The notes beneath the pieces are model-generated. The model worked only from the letters and a program-made list of their open reading frames with translations, did no database searches and had not been told where the DNA came from. The position numbers and the translations under genes are program-made. A DNA stretch of 64,000 nt, from assembly GCA_017165825.1 (NCBI GenBank), contig CM029387.1, positions 4,658,435-4,722,434 on the forward strand. The letters run 5' to 3'. Of the stretch, positions 20,940 to 33,084 are shown one piece after another. Every line of letters starts with the position of its first letter. The stretch's first letter is position 1. This DNA comes from Hepsetus odoe. Taxonomy: Eukaryota > Chordata > Actinopteri > Characiformes > Hepsetidae.

Positions 20940-21665
20940 TGACTCTTAGCCATAACAAAAGCTTCTAATTTTTTATGAATTTTCTCACTCAAGGCTCTGA
21001 GGTGTAGAAATGGGGTCTTAAGGGCTTAGACCTTCAGCCATTTCCAGGTAGAAGAGTTAGAGTTTGAGTTAGATTAAATTTCTTGTGCATTTTTTTTTTT
21101 TTAATTATTGCTTGATATTGCAACATGAAATGAAAAATTAAAGCAGCCAATTAAACAGAACTTGCATATACATGTGGATGTATTTAATGAAGAAACTGTT
21201 AAAACTATTGATTTACACTATTTTTGCTGCATTTCCTGCTCTTAATTTGGGTGGTTAGTGTATTGGTACCAAATGTGAATATTCATAAGTAATGAAGTAA
21301 TTCCTGGACAAATTTCATTAAGTGAGTGCTTTTAAGGTACAGTGTCTGCAGTGTGATGAAGAGGACAGGGCTGGCCTTGTTTTGATGACAGCACTGAATG
21401 TCCTTTGTCGCGTTTTAAAAGTGTTTTGGTGACTAATTTAAGGAGCTCTGATAGCTCGCAACATTAGATCATCCCCCTAATGAGGATGTGAAGAAGATAT
21501 TTATAGGGTCTTATGGCTTAGCCAGAACATGAAATGATATAACAAACCGCTGTGACAAACTGGGTTCAGCGGGCGGCTGGTGGGGGCAGGTCGGTCACAT
21601 GCTGAATGATGTTCAGGTTAGACACTGTGTAACGTTGTGTGAAATGAAGCTGAACTCTGAATTGT

Positions 21666-21696
<31 letters not shown>

Positions 21697-21704
21697 TTTT
21701 TCAG
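21666..21704 (+). promoter_or_regulatory. Exon 2 splice acceptor with a (CT)n polypyrimidine tract
   Basis: A CTCTCT run, then TCTTTCTCTC, then TTTTTTCAG immediately before exon 2. The functional polypyrimidine tract is itself a microsatellite and so is likely to vary in length between individuals. Confidence 0.8.
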
Positions 21705-21866
21705 ATGTGGAGCTTTTGGTGTGTAAGCATGATGGACCATCTTGCTGTACTCGAAAAATGGAAGAGAGCTACAGAGTGGCCGTGGTCAGAGAGACAATGC
21801 AGAACATCATGTCTTACAGCTTAGAGCTCAAGCTTCTGCTCACAGGACATGCTGCTGCTTTCCAGG
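21705..21866 (+). CDS. gpc5: Glypican-5-like, coding exon 2
   Basis: Encodes residues 51 (split codon) to 104. The CysCys motif CCTRKMEE (C64, C65) is the hallmark of the GPC3/GPC5 N-terminal lobe, where Cys-Cys-x-Arg-Lys-Met-Glu-Glu is nearly invariant. C57 lies just before it, and the exon ends in AAAFQ as in family members. The acceptor is TTTTTTCAG at 21696-21704. The donor GTAAGC begins at 21867, in phase 1. The polypyrimidine tract is a (CT)n microsatellite. Intron 1 is 20,993 bp, long as in other glypican-5 genes. No stop or frameshift is seen. I infer helices of the alpha-helical glypican core from family knowledge. Confidence 0.93.
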
Positions 21867-21871
21867 GTAAG

Positions 21872-22160
21872 CATGGATGGATAGGGGGATGGATGGCATG
21901 TCTAAAAGAATAATAGGTAGATGGTTCCAATAGAAAAAAAATAAAGGGATAGATGGTAGGATGGAACGACCAACCAAGAGATGAGTGGAAGGATGGGGGG
22001 GGGAATCACTGGGTGAAATGATTAACCAAGTGTTGGATGGCTGGATGGATGGATTTATGAAATGTCTAATAGAATAGTGGGTAAATGATTCCTATACAAA
22101 TAGATGGTGGGAAAATGGGTGAATGGAGTGACCAACCAAATGAAGGATGGATGGATGGAT
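21872..22160 (+). repeat. Degenerate tandem repeat with (ATGG)n, next to the exon 2 donor
   Basis: Two diverged copies about 160 bp apart. Each has GGATGGATGG, then 'atgtctaa.agaata', a 'gatggt' stretch, then 'acgaccaaccaa' or 'gtgaccaaccaa' (about 21872-22000 and 22033-22143). Further GGATGGATGG follows. It starts only 5 bp after the exon 2 boundary. Confidence 0.7.
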
Positions 22161-22639
22161 GAATAGACGGCTTGTTTGGCTGTATTGGATTTGGGCTGAT
22201 ATATGTAGGGACTGGTAGATGGGTGGATATCTGGTTAATGGAGGAAAAATGTATATTTGGATGAATTTGCATATTGATTAACGGTTGGATGTATTAAGAG
22301 AGAGTGTGAGAAATAAAGAAACTGAGTAACGATGAGCAGTCTTTCCTGTTTGCAAGATCAAATCATACCTTGTGCTTAAAACTAATTTATCTACAAACTC
22401 AGTCTAAAAATGAGAATCCTATTTTAATCTCTATTTAAATTGCAACATTTACTTTTTACCAATTACTGAATGACGCAGCTGTAACTAAGACTAGCCTAAG
22501 CTACACCGACTCGAACAGAACTGCTGCTCAAAACCACATAATGAGCTCCTTACGAAAGGCTCTAATGGACCTCATTTCTTCTGACCCAGACTTTACTGAC
22601 TGCTTGCTTTCTCGAGTATCTGGTGTCAGCCAGTTGAGG

Positions 22640-22820
22640 AAAGGTTCCTCTTCTGAATCTTGGTTCCTCACAAGGTTTCTTCCTCCAGTTTTAGGGGGTG
22701 TTTTGCCTCTGTTGCCTTTGTTTTTGCTCACTAGGGGCTCGGACCGGATTCTGTAAATTTGCTTTGCGCCAACAACAGTTGTAAAAAGTGCCATGAAAAT
22801 AAACAGACTTGATGTGATGT
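22640..22820 (-). repeat. Dispersed repeat B, uninterrupted copy
   Basis: Reverse complement of the sequence that flanks the LTR element at 8160-8211 and 12338-12790 ('ggtttcttcctccagtttta', 'gcgccaacaacagttgtaaa'). It has no insertion at the equivalent point. Confidence 0.7.
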
Positions 22821-25810
22821 ATGGATAGATTAGCGAAAAAGAAAGACAGACAAATACAAGTTGGATAAAATTCGCTGATGGTTTGTTGGGTAGGTGGTTG
22901 ACATTGTTTGTGCAGGAAAGTGGATTCAAACAGCTTTGACTAACTGAGGAACGCTGACAGGCTGGCTGATTGTGTGTATCAAACACCCTGCCACAAAAAT
23001 GCTCATATTCCAAATAAATGGTCACAGACCACATGTTTCCTCACAGCAGAGGTGCCTCTGTTCTGATCAATAACCAAACACAACAGTGGAAAACAATACT
23101 TTCTCTGTTTCTGTGTTTTCAGAGAACTCAAGCCTATCCCAATGGGGCACAGCTTCTCCAGCCAAATGCTTCTTTTATAGGTCTGGCTGACTCCTGATTG
23201 GTTGAATGCTCGGATGCTAACCTTAGTGCTTGTGGCTTGGCTCCTTATGATTGGTGGAGAGAGCATACATGATTTATTCTTTGAGGTTTTGGCTAATGTT
23301 AATTAGTTGGCATTGGCTATGTGCGTTTGGCTGTGACTCCTTGGAAGATTTGCTAGATGTGGTTTCTCGCTGTGTGTGATTGGTGGTTTTTTCCTTTCTT
23401 TGACTGCAGTTGAATGTAGTTTGGACCTAGATGATGAACTGGGCATGATGAGAAAGGTGTGCACTTCATTTCAAGCGTTGTGCCCTAGGACTGCTGAAAA
23501 TGGATAGTTACAGCAGCTGGAAAAGCATGTGGATAACCAAAGTAATCCTCAGCATTGTTTTTCTTTCCTTCTGCGTTTGAAGGCGTCATAAAGCACTTGA
23601 TATCTTTCTTTTTCACATTCCTAACATAAGTAGACTTCAGTTATTTTCTCTGTCAGATCTCCCAAAAGGCTGTGGATGTCTGTCGTACAGAGCACAGACC
23701 GTAAGCCTGTTTACATGGGAACTATCCCATCACTAAGAGCTTCTAACCAGTGGCCAAATGGTCAGTGAGACTCATCAGTACCCATTCAGCTGGGGTGAAA
23801 TAGTCACTAAAATGTTGTTTATAATTCCTTTGGGACTCTCACAATCACAAAAACAGCTGCTGAGTAAACATGCAAGGTTGGACGTGACCATAAAAATGAA
23901 ATCATATTGCAGCCTGAAGGCCTTTCCCTTTCATTTCCTCCAATGAGAGCTGCAGCTCAGACAGAAATGAAATGATTTAAGGAAACAATAGAGAACAGAT
24001 TATTATAATAAGTACACTATGTAAAGAATGCATTATGCTGCAAAAAGTTAAGTTCCTGGATGGTTCTTGGCTTACATACATGCTTCTTTGATTAAAAAAA
24101 TGGTGCAGAACATTAACATTATCTTGAAGACAGCAGTGTTCAGGTGATTAAGGGCTACAGTATTCCCTCCTTGTCCCCCCATTTCTTGAACCTTCTCACA
24201 TCAGAGGCATCCCACTATGGTGACATTACACAACTTGCTAAGTCCCACGCATGAGCATCAACATTGAAAGATTTATGGAAATTGGCCACTTTTATTTTAA
24301 AATAAACTGGGAATCAGTTATGGAGATGTCTAGCAGAGTTTAACAGTTTGATGATCCTCCTGCTCAAGCGCACCACATTCGGCTTCTATTACTGGCTGGA
24401 TAGGGGTAACTGTGCCGCATGCAGGCCTGGAACAGTGTGAAATGGTCAAGAACGTTGCACTTTTTGAGCATATAACATGCATGACGCTTGAGGTATATGT
24501 TCTGATCGTTGGCCTGAAAGGAGAAGTGTAATATGGTGAGTATTTTGTGAGTCTTGAGGCATTTTAGCAACGGTGGTTTACATCAGTGGTGCCCACCCCG
24601 GTCCTTGAGATCTACTACCCTGCAAAGCACAATCTATTATGCCTGTTTGAGGCATTTGGATTTTAGAGGAAGGTAGGATGAGACCAGGAATGGTCAACTG
24701 GAATAATATTCTTTTTTTTCTGTCCTGGAACTTTCATGTACTTTTTTGCAAACTGTAACAGGATCTTTTCTCAAGCCTTACCAGTGGTTTTCATTTTGAG
24801 GTTTCCCTCTGAGACCATGCTAATTATTCTTCAGCACAGTCTTGGACTCATTAATGCATCTTGGAGAGTGTTCATCATATCTCCAGCACTTGAAATTAGT
24901 CTTCCATCATCCACTACCATGGTTTGCCAGATTGTTTGCTATTGCTAAGCTCACCAGGGCATTCTTGCTGGACAACAACATGCCAAACGGTTGATTTTGA
25001 TACATTTAATGTTTTGACTATGACTTTTCTGGCATTGGCACATCTTTTGGTCCTTTGGTCATGTTGAGAGACAGCTGTAATAGACTCCAGATGGAAGCGT
25101 GAAAGGTAGAGTTAACTCTAGTTCTTATTTCATCTTTCTGGAGCTAGTCAGCTTTCTGTGAATGTACTGTGCGTTAAAAGGGCTGTATTGCTCACCTGGT
25201 TTGAATGGATAAAATAGCTTACATTTGCATTTTTAATTAGTTGTTCTTCTCCAGATCCAACCCCAATGTGCTGGAGTACAGATCGAGAACTGAAGCACAC
25301 TATATTGAAATTGAGCAGATTTCTCTCAGTGAAGCTTTTCCAAAGACCAGAGCACCTGAATGTTGTTGCTAATGTATTTTAATTCAATCTTCACTAAAGA
25401 AATGGTGATGGAAGCTAACATTGGCACAGCTGACTGGCTTAATTTAGTTGACACTGATGCTAACAACCTATGACTCTTGATGGAGTGCATTCTACATGCC
25501 TCCTTACATTACTTTTAATGTTATTTGGCGCAACAGCTTGCATAATTATTGGCCAGCAACAACCATTGACATGAACAGCAACCACTTGAACGTTTTTTTT
25601 TCTCCCCCCCAGGTTTTTCATTTTGTTTGTCAGTTGCAATTATTTCTTCAAAGATTTAACCAGCTGGCACAATGCATCTTAACATGACTCTGCTCTATGC
25701 AGACTTTCTACACCAAGCTCAAGCAAAGCTGCAACAAACACCGCATGTGTGTTTAAGGCAATTTAAGCAAATGGGACAGAAAATGTTACAAGTGTGCATA
25801 AGGAGGCCTT
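22821..25810. other. Intron 2 stretch without recognised genes
   Basis: No exon or RNA gene found. A short common fish repeat phrase ('ggtgcccaccccggtccttg') lies at about 24588-24610. The 24820-25110 block looks low-copy but is not identifiable. Confidence 0.45.
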
Positions 25811-25997
25811 TACACTGGAGAACAAAATTAGATTTTTAGATTTATGAAAACTTGAATTCTTTTTAGAAAGAATGTCATTTTCATTGCTCAACATTTGAAG
25901 GAAGTACTGTTGTGGCTATACCAAGCTGCTAGAACCGTGTTATCCAAAATAACCAAGGGAATTGAACAAAAAAACTTTATTGCTGAAAACGCAGTGG

Positions 25998-26930
25998 TCA
26001 AAATTAGAGAACAGCGAAGACTTTTCCAGAGGTTTTTAGATCAGGACTCTGGGCCATTTCATAATTTCAATGTTTTCAGCTTTAAGGAACTGCTTTACCC
26101 ATTTTGCTGCGTGACGGAGGACACTGTCCTGCATGAGAACTGCTGGGTGATGAACGCTGGGAAGGAAGGTTCTGACAAACATTTGCATTCACTCTACCAT
26201 GCAGCTGTTTAAGAGGCTCAACTCCTGCTGCAGAAAACCCTCCCCAAACCATAACCCTTCCTCCTCCACCTTTCACTGACTTCTGAACACAGTTGGGGTT
26301 CAGTCTTTCCCCAGTTTGATGACACACATAATGTTGCCCATCAGACCCAAATAAATTAAACTTGCTTTCATCACTAAAGTGCACTTCGGACCAGTTCTCC
26401 TCTGTCCACACAACATGCTCCTCAGCAAAGGCTCGTCTAACCTTCTGATTCTTCCTGCTTATGAGAGGTTTGGTCACTACAGAGTAAACTGCCAGTCCAA
26501 ATTCTCTTAAACATCGAGGCACTGTATGACGAGACAGATCCTTACCCCATTCAGCGCTGAATTGACGAGCAGTTCCAGCTGCAGTGTTTAAACGATTTCC
26601 CATCAACATTCTCCGTATTATCCTGTCCTCTCTGCATTTGTCTTTCATGGATAACTAGCCTTCTTGGGGGACTTGAATGAATTTGTAAAGGTGCAATATT
26701 CTAAACTTCTCTTGCTATGGCTGATAGGGTCGTCCCTTTGGCCTTCTGGACAACCTGCTGCCGGAGGGTTTCAGTCACTTTAGAACGCTTAACATCTTGC
26801 AAAATCATTGATAACTGGAAAGTCAGGCTGCCAATTAAAAAGGGTTTGTCAGATAATTAAGGAAATTAGCACCAGCTGCCATGTTAACACCAATAACTGG
26901 GAGGTATCTGGAAGTGTTCTCTAATTTTGA
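25998..26930 (-). mobile_element. Tc1/mariner element, defective, with terminal inverted repeats
   Basis: The 16-bp motif TCAAAATTAGAGAACA at 25998-26013 is exactly inverted at 26915-26930, and similarity continues a few bases further out with a 2-bp indel. It encloses a minus-strand transposase pseudogene. At about 0.93 kb it is shorter than intact Tc1 elements, and the transposase C-terminus is missing before the left repeat. Confidence 0.8.
26040..26795 (-). pseudogene. Tc1-family transposase pseudogene
   Basis: The largest open block is 26648-26082 (188 codons). It contains WTEENWSEVHFSDESKF, the Tc1 signature around the first catalytic Asp (D93 of the block). Then come LFGSDGQHYV and GGGRVMVWGGFSAAGVEPL, all standard Tc1 landmarks. 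Upstream, in another frame near 26770-26700, is ETLRQQVVQKAKGTTLS, a helix-turn-helix-type N-terminus, so a frameshift separates DNA-binding and catalytic parts. Downstream, AKWVKQF lies in a shifted frame and the third catalytic residue region is broken. Inactive by these criteria. Confidence 0.85.
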
Positions 26931-26949
26931 TCAGCGTTCCCAAGTTAAT

Positions 26950-27207
26950 CCAGCGGTGGTCTAGTGGTTAGGGAGTTGCCCCTGTATCGGAAGATTGTGG
27001 GTTCGATTCCCTCACCAGTAGGTTGCCCTGAGGTACCCTTGAGCAAGGTACCGTTCCCGTCACTGCTCCCCGGGCGCTTTCAATAGTTGCCCACTGCTGC
27101 AGTGTTTGAGTGCATGGGTTAATTGCAGAGGTCCAATTTCGTTGTGGTTCACTGTGTGCTGTGCTGTGACCTCGCAATGACGAGGGTTGTCACTTTAACT
27201 TGTCACT
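26950..27207 (+). mobile_element. tRNA-derived SINE (V-SINE-like), near full length
   Basis: Head 'cagcggtggtctagtggtta', B-box GGTTCGATTCCC, central 'tgaggtacccttgagcaagg', tail 'gtcacttcatg'-proximal. It sits only about 20 bp beyond the right end of the Tc1 element. Confidence 0.88.
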
Positions 27208-27484
27208 TCATGTCTTGCTGGTGTAAATGGGACTTGGTTAATTTCAGGAGAGGAAGGTGAGACTCCCAAGATACTCAACCAACCTGAAAACAAATAGATG
27301 TGCCTTGATTAGTTAACATGCAGATGGCATGCTTCTTTGTCCAGGCTGGTAGTAAAATGCTTCTTCACCCTGCTTGATGGGACAGGCTAGACAGAGAATT
27401 CATCGTTCTGACTGGGTGAATTTCAGTGGTCACTATTGTAAATTTTTTTTTTCTATGATTACTACTACAACTTGATCAGAATGG

Positions 27485-27708
27485 AGCAGCGGTGGCCTAG
27501 TGGTTAGGGAATTGGCTGCAGGATCAGAAGGTTGTGGGTTTGAGTCCCAGACCATTAGGTTGTCCTGAGGTACCCTTGAGCAAGGTACTGTCCCCATCAC
27601 TGCTCCCTGGCTGCTTTAAATAGCTGCAGCACATGTGTGTATTGGTTAAACGCAGAGGTTGAATTTCATTGTGCTGCATTTCACAATGACGAATAGTCAC
27701 TTTCACTT
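27485..27708 (+). mobile_element. tRNA-derived SINE (V-SINE-like), diverged
   Basis: Head 'gcagcggtggcctagtggtt', central 'tgaggtacccttgagcaagg', shortened middle, tail 'tagtcactttcactt'. Confidence 0.85.
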
Positions 27709-28287
27709 ATTTTATTGACAGCTAAAATAAAGAAAAAAAAATTGCCCCATGTGTGAGGAAAGTCACCACATATGGAATTATACTGAGAGATCCATGTTTA
27801 CCATAATGTGTCATATAACAGGTCAAGCAATAATGGAAGAATGTGAAGATTCCACTGATCTGGTTTCCTCTGAAGCCTCCTGAGGCCTGCAGTGTGTGAG
27901 CCTGTGCGGGTGTGTGTTTGAAGGAACCTTCAGCTGAAAGCGAGTGCTCCCGCGAGGCGTCGAGCTTTTACGAGCTGGTCAGCGTTCCGCCACCTCCTGT
28001 TTGCTTTGGCAGCTGGAACTGGCCACTGCTGACTCTCACTACACACTCATTCAAGTGTGTCCGCCCCGTGTGAGTGAATGAATGCCGAAACATAATTAGA
28101 GATACACACACTCACACAAAGACATACTCAGACACACAAATTCAAAGACACACACACTCACACACACTCAGCTCACACTTGTTTCTAGACAATGTCAGGA
28201 TGTGGAAACGTATATATACTTCCCATGTGTTTTGAAAGAGTGCTATGCATATAAATCAAGAAAATTACATAGCAGGATATATGTTTT

Positions 28288-28294
<7 letters not shown>

Positions 28295-28319
<25 letters not shown>
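28295..28319 (+). repeat. (CA)n microsatellite
   Basis: CA run in an AT/GT-rich patch that continues to a poly-A stretch at about 28389-28406. Confidence 0.9.
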
Positions 28320-28589
28320 ATAATGTATACAAACATGTGTATATGTGTGTGTTTGTGTGTCTATCTATATGATATATATAATATATTTAAAAAAAAAAAA
28401 AAAAAAGAGCTCTCCTCGAGGAAGCCAGATACTATATACTCTATTCAGTCCTTCCTCAAATTAAACTTATGTTCTTTAAACTGTACTCGTCAATGAAAGG
28501 AATTTGAATAGTAATAAATATAAAGAAAAACTAGAATAATGAGCATATTTGTACAAAACCACAGATTATCACTTTAAGACCATGTATCT

Positions 28590-28705
28590 GTCCATCCAAT
28601 CCACTCAGCCGCTTCTTTTAACCAGGGCTGTAGTGGCTGCTGGAACCTGAACCCCCACTCGTAGGGTGAATGATTGACACCCTGAAAAGGTCACCAGCCT
28701 GTCAG
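28590..28705 (-). repeat. Degenerate LINE-like tail fragment
   Basis: On the minus strand it resembles the 'gactggtgacc...gggtg...ctggttaa' tail shared with the composite SINEs, but it is heavily mutated. Confidence 0.4.
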
Positions 28706-28802
28706 TCCTTAATTCATTCATCATTCATTCATCTGAGACCGGGTTGCGGTGCCTTAAAAACCATGTATCACCATTTTCTTTTTTCTTATTTTGGTTCTCA
28801 AT

Positions 28803-28980
28803 ATTCACATTCACAGCATTTATCAGATGCTCTAATCCAGGGCGACTTCTGTTGCAGGACGGTCTCCCTGGAGATACTTGTGGTTTGGGGTTTTGCTCAG
28901 GGAACCAGCGGGGGCAGTGCTGGAGGCAGGATTTGAACCTCTTGGTCAATAAGCAAGTATCCTACCAGTAGAACCAAAGT
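28803..28980 (-). mobile_element. tRNA-derived SINE with L2-type tail (inverted)
   Basis: Reverse complement of the 2984-3166 type: 'cagcatttatcagatgctct' (tail) to 'aggatttgaacctc' (B-box) and 'cctaccagtagaacc' (head). Confidence 0.7.
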
Positions 28981-29007
28981 CTAAGGTTATTATCCCAGAT
29001 GAGAACA

Positions 29008-29011
<4 letters not shown>

Positions 29012-29041
<30 letters not shown>
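29012..29041 (+). repeat. (CA)n microsatellite
   Basis: About 15 CA units. Confidence 0.95.
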
Positions 29042-29044
<3 letters not shown>

Positions 29045-30554
29045 ACTGAAACACTAGAAAAGGCATAGAGAATAGAGGTGGCTTTGAAGAGAGAAAGCGT
29101 GGAGGATTCTGTCGCTCGTATTAATCTTTAATGTCCCTTCACTCTCCCCACACTTAAGATATTTATATCCTGTTTTTTACATCTTTGTTATGAACTTCAG
29201 ACAAAGAGTGAAACAGATCCAGCCACTGGCGGGCTGCTCAAGCATGAGAGGTCACTGACTAATGTTAAAACATGTGTTCATCAAATGTTTTTCACAGGGG
29301 TAAGGTTTACTCATACACTTTCATGACCTTTTAAAAACAAAAGAAATCACTTTTAGTCCACAGAGGCTGTATGGAGGTGGTGTGACTAAACCGTGGGATT
29401 GTGATAATTAGGAAAATATTAGATAAGTATCCTGGAGTTTAAGCCGGGATGGTCCCATCCCGATGACAGTGAGGTTACATATAGTAACTAGTCTAGTCAC
29501 GATGATTAAAAAAAAAAAAATTTCCCCCCTTTTTTGAAAGACATGTGAAGAGTTGGTTTTGCCTAAATAACGATCTGACGGTTTTAATTTTGCAAACTTC
29601 TTCAAAGCACATTGAAAATTGTGGTGAAACGGCTGAAAGGGGATAAGGGTTTGGCATTTTTTTTTATAACAAAAAATAAACATTTGGGAAAAATAGACGG
29701 ATATTAAAAAAAAAAAAAATCATCTGAAAAGAGTTTCTCAATCCTTTTGTATGTTATTCATCTATGCATGCTCTTCTCATTGTCTTGCCTTGTTGATCCT
29801 TCTTGCTTTCCATAAATAGCCCAGACTATGTGAAATGGAAGAAGGAGAAAAAAGAAAGAATGCAAGGAAGTGGAATAAAATGCTCATGAGAAAGCAGGAT
29901 GTAATTAACCCATTAATTACCTAAAACCCCTTTGACTGTAATCCCTGTAATGCACAACATCTGGTAGCTTATCGCTTTATTAAAATATCAGCACAACGCA
30001 ATGTCATAAATCCACTTTTATTCATATTAATAATTCTAATCAACTGATAGCCCGACAATAGAACAATAGATCTTTAGAGTCATTTAATAGAACGTTCACT
30101 TTAAATCACTCTGATTTCGTCCGCAGGGACTGAAGATTTAAGCAGCTTGTATTTGGTGACATCATATAAAATAGGCTTAAGGTGCATTTCATCAAAGAGA
30201 TGCCAGGATGTGCTGTAATATAAAACGGGAAGTTTACTTATTTTTTTTTTTTATACATGTTATACTCGCATAATGAAATGTATGTAAATGAGATCAAAAC
30301 AGCAACCAATCCCTGTACAGAGACGGGGTGGCATATTGGAATATTGAATACTAAAGTTCATTTTGCAGAAACGATGGTCTCAGAACAGTTCAGAAACCCA
30401 TGTTTCACATTGTTTTCTTCTGCTATACACTTGCTGTACACTTGCACAAAAAATAAAAACAACATGATATGAAAAATATTGATTGACATTCTGGTTGTCA
30501 AAGGGTGGGATATATAAGGAAGAACAAACTCCCTTCTTGATGGTGATGCACTGG
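29042..30554. other. Intron 2 single-copy stretch
   Basis: No gene seen. About 29880-30140 is AT-rich, free of recognised repeats and has several TAATTA/ATTAAT homeodomain-type cores. It may be conserved non-coding DNA, but the sequence alone cannot show this. Confidence 0.35.
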
Positions 30555-31072
30555 GCAAGTATAAAGTTCTTAGGAAACTAATGATTATGATGTCTAGATG
30601 ACTGGATCAGGGTCTGCAGGTCCTTTAGAGAGTTCACAGTATGCAGTGGTTAATATCTACCAAGAGTTGTCCAAGGAAGGTTGAATTGGTTTCCAGGCCA
30701 TGGGGCTTCCAAAGCTTCAGGCCAGTCAGAGTGCCTTGATCCATGTAGACCGTAGAAAGTGCCCGAACATTATTTCAGACCTTCTAATGCATACCGTTCA
30801 TGTCAATGGGATGGTTTGAGGAACCTGACACAGAGATCAAGGTGTTGACTTGGCCTCCAAATTCCAGAGATCTCAATCCAGTGGAGCCTCTGCAGGATAT
30901 GACGGACAAACTATTTCAAGCTATGGGGGTTTAGAACGTACCGAATACCACTGCAAACCTGCTGAAGTCTTGTGGAGTACCGTCCTTGACATCTCAAAGT
31001 TGTTTTGGAGGCATGAGAGGGACCTACTCAATATCAGGCAGGTGGTTTTAATGTTATGGGTGATTACTTAGT
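30555..31072 (+). pseudogene. Tc1/mariner transposase 3' remnant
   Basis: At about 30845-31070 the + strand encodes a broken TWPPNSRDLNPVEPLQDM block, the [DN]LNP[IV]E motif that carries the third catalytic acidic residue. Further on it reads FGGMRGTY, equivalent to the Arg-Gly-Gly-Pro-Thr-x-Tyr terminus, then 'caggtggttttaatgttatg', a fish Tc1-type right end. The first catalytic region is not recognisable and stops are present. Confidence 0.7.
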
Positions 31073-32800
31073 TGTGTGTACTTCACTGTAAATGCTATTT
31101 CATTGGGACTCATGTCATCCTAGTCTTGGACTTATCTGTACTTAGTGTTTGAGCTTTCAAGCTATTTCTCTTTCTAACATGGCACATCCTTCTCTCTCCA
31201 CCCCTCCCTCCTTTACTTACTTTGAACCCCTTTTTCAACAACACACTCAGGCACCATCATTGCCATTTAAAACACACACACACAGGTTTTCTCACCCTTT
31301 TCCGTTTTTGTTCAAAGCAGAGTCTGAGAGCCTTGTCACATTAAGTTAGTGTCACGCCTTAAAGAGTATGCTGGGAATGCCTGGAGACTGGTTATATGTC
31401 ATCAGAGCCGGAAAGGAAATCAGGAATGTTAAAACAATAGAGATGATTACGTTGTTCTCACAGTGGACTTGCCTTTTATGGTTTGGATGAATGAGGGCCC
31501 AGCAGGAACAGCGCTGGAGGTGTTTAAAAGGCAAGTGAAATGACTGTGATGTTATGGTTAATGGGCTATGGGAGCTTTACTCATCAGATGCTGCACAGGT
31601 CAAGGCTGTGGGAGAAGCCTGGAGAGACAAAGAGGACACAGACATTGTTCACAGATCAAATACACACTAGACACATACCAGCTTTAGACAGTTCATCAGA
31701 CTTTACATGATTTTTTATGTTAGAAACCAAGGCACGCACTGTTTTGTTGCTGTCATAACGAAGCTTTGCATCTCCAAAACTGTAACTGTGGGAGCATTGC
31801 AATTAAAATACATATAAAAAAGTCATATTTAACCATTTTTATAGGTGCTTTCTTTAGGAAATGTCCACGCAAAGCAGTTTGAGTTTTTAAACAGTGAAAG
31901 GAGCAAAAATGTTTGCTTCACAAACTGCTGAAACAACCACATCGAATTGCTGTACATGGAGATCAGCAGTGGGCCTAGAGCTGATCCTAGGGGAATGCCA
32001 ACAACTGATAATAGATATGAGACAGTTGAATATAATGGTCATCCATTTGAATTCAAATGTTACCAAATGCTGAAGAAAGTCATATTTATGTCAAAGTCAA
32101 AAAAGTAAATTGTGTTTATTTCTTCTTTTGTTTTCTATGCCATGGTTTATGTAAGCACTGAGATGTTGTCTGTTCTCTAAACACTTCATGACATCACCAG
32201 GCAGCACCTATTTTGTGGTCAGGCAAAAGATGAGAGGTTTCTGTGCCTTGTGAGACATGGCCTCAATAATTTTGAAGTAGTGGTTACATCAAAGTACATA
32301 ATTCCAGAACAGCCCATTTAATGTGTCTAAGAGCTTCTATATTAGAGGAGCGAATGGTTTCTTCAGCTTTTTGGCCTGCATACTAAATGCTTAATAGAGC
32401 TTAGACTGTCTGATCTGCACAGTAATGCTGTGTCTCTCTCTTGTAGTTGTTTAATTATTTGTGAATGCTGGGTTCTGCATGGTGGCTGAAGGCCTAAAAA
32501 ACAGTCTGAGCCAGATTAGTGTTGACTAGCAACTTCAGCTTTGGTTCACTTCTTCTACTCACTGTGAAATTAACAGTTAAAGAAAGAGTTTTCAAAAGAA
32601 ACAACGTAATCGAAACACTGAGGGCAGCCGATCAGCTGTTTACTTAGTTTTGGATTGGCTAACGTAGTCAATAAATGTAATCCGAATACAGTAGCATGAT
32701 CTAAGCAGGGAAATCAGCAAACGGTTCTGAACACCAGCAGGACTGGAAATAGGAACCCTGTGCTGATACACTAAGCTTATGCAACAGCTTTAAGACGTTT
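31073..32800. other. Intron 2 stretch without recognised genes
   Basis: No exon, RNA gene or repeat that I can support. Confidence 0.45.
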
Positions 32801-32811
32801 GCTAACATCTT

Positions 32812-32980
32812 GTTGGACTTCTGCATTTAACCAATGTACACAAACACCCACCATGCAGCAGGTGACAGGCAGCAGTGACAGGGACAGTACCTTGTTCAAG
32901 GGTACCTCAGGGCAACCTACAGGTAAGGGGGTTGAACCCACTCTGATCCTGTGGACAACTCCCCTAACCACCTGGCCACT
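32812..32980 (-). mobile_element. tRNA-derived SINE (V-SINE-like), diverged
   Basis: Central 'ggtacctcagggcaacctac', B-box-like GGGTTGAACCC, and a head ending 'ccacctggccactg'. Confidence 0.8.
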
Positions 32981-33084
32981 GACCCAAAGCCATGCTCTTA
33001 TCAAATATATGGTCTTATCTTTTATCTTTAAGCAGATAAAATGAAAGGTATGGGGGGCAAGTGTTTAACTGAACAGGATACAAA

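Noticed and set aside
26950..27030. tRNA-like sequences with A and B boxes (here and in many other places)
   Set aside because: Each is the head of a SINE followed by the conserved central segment. No intact cloverleaf with a discrete tRNA end was found.
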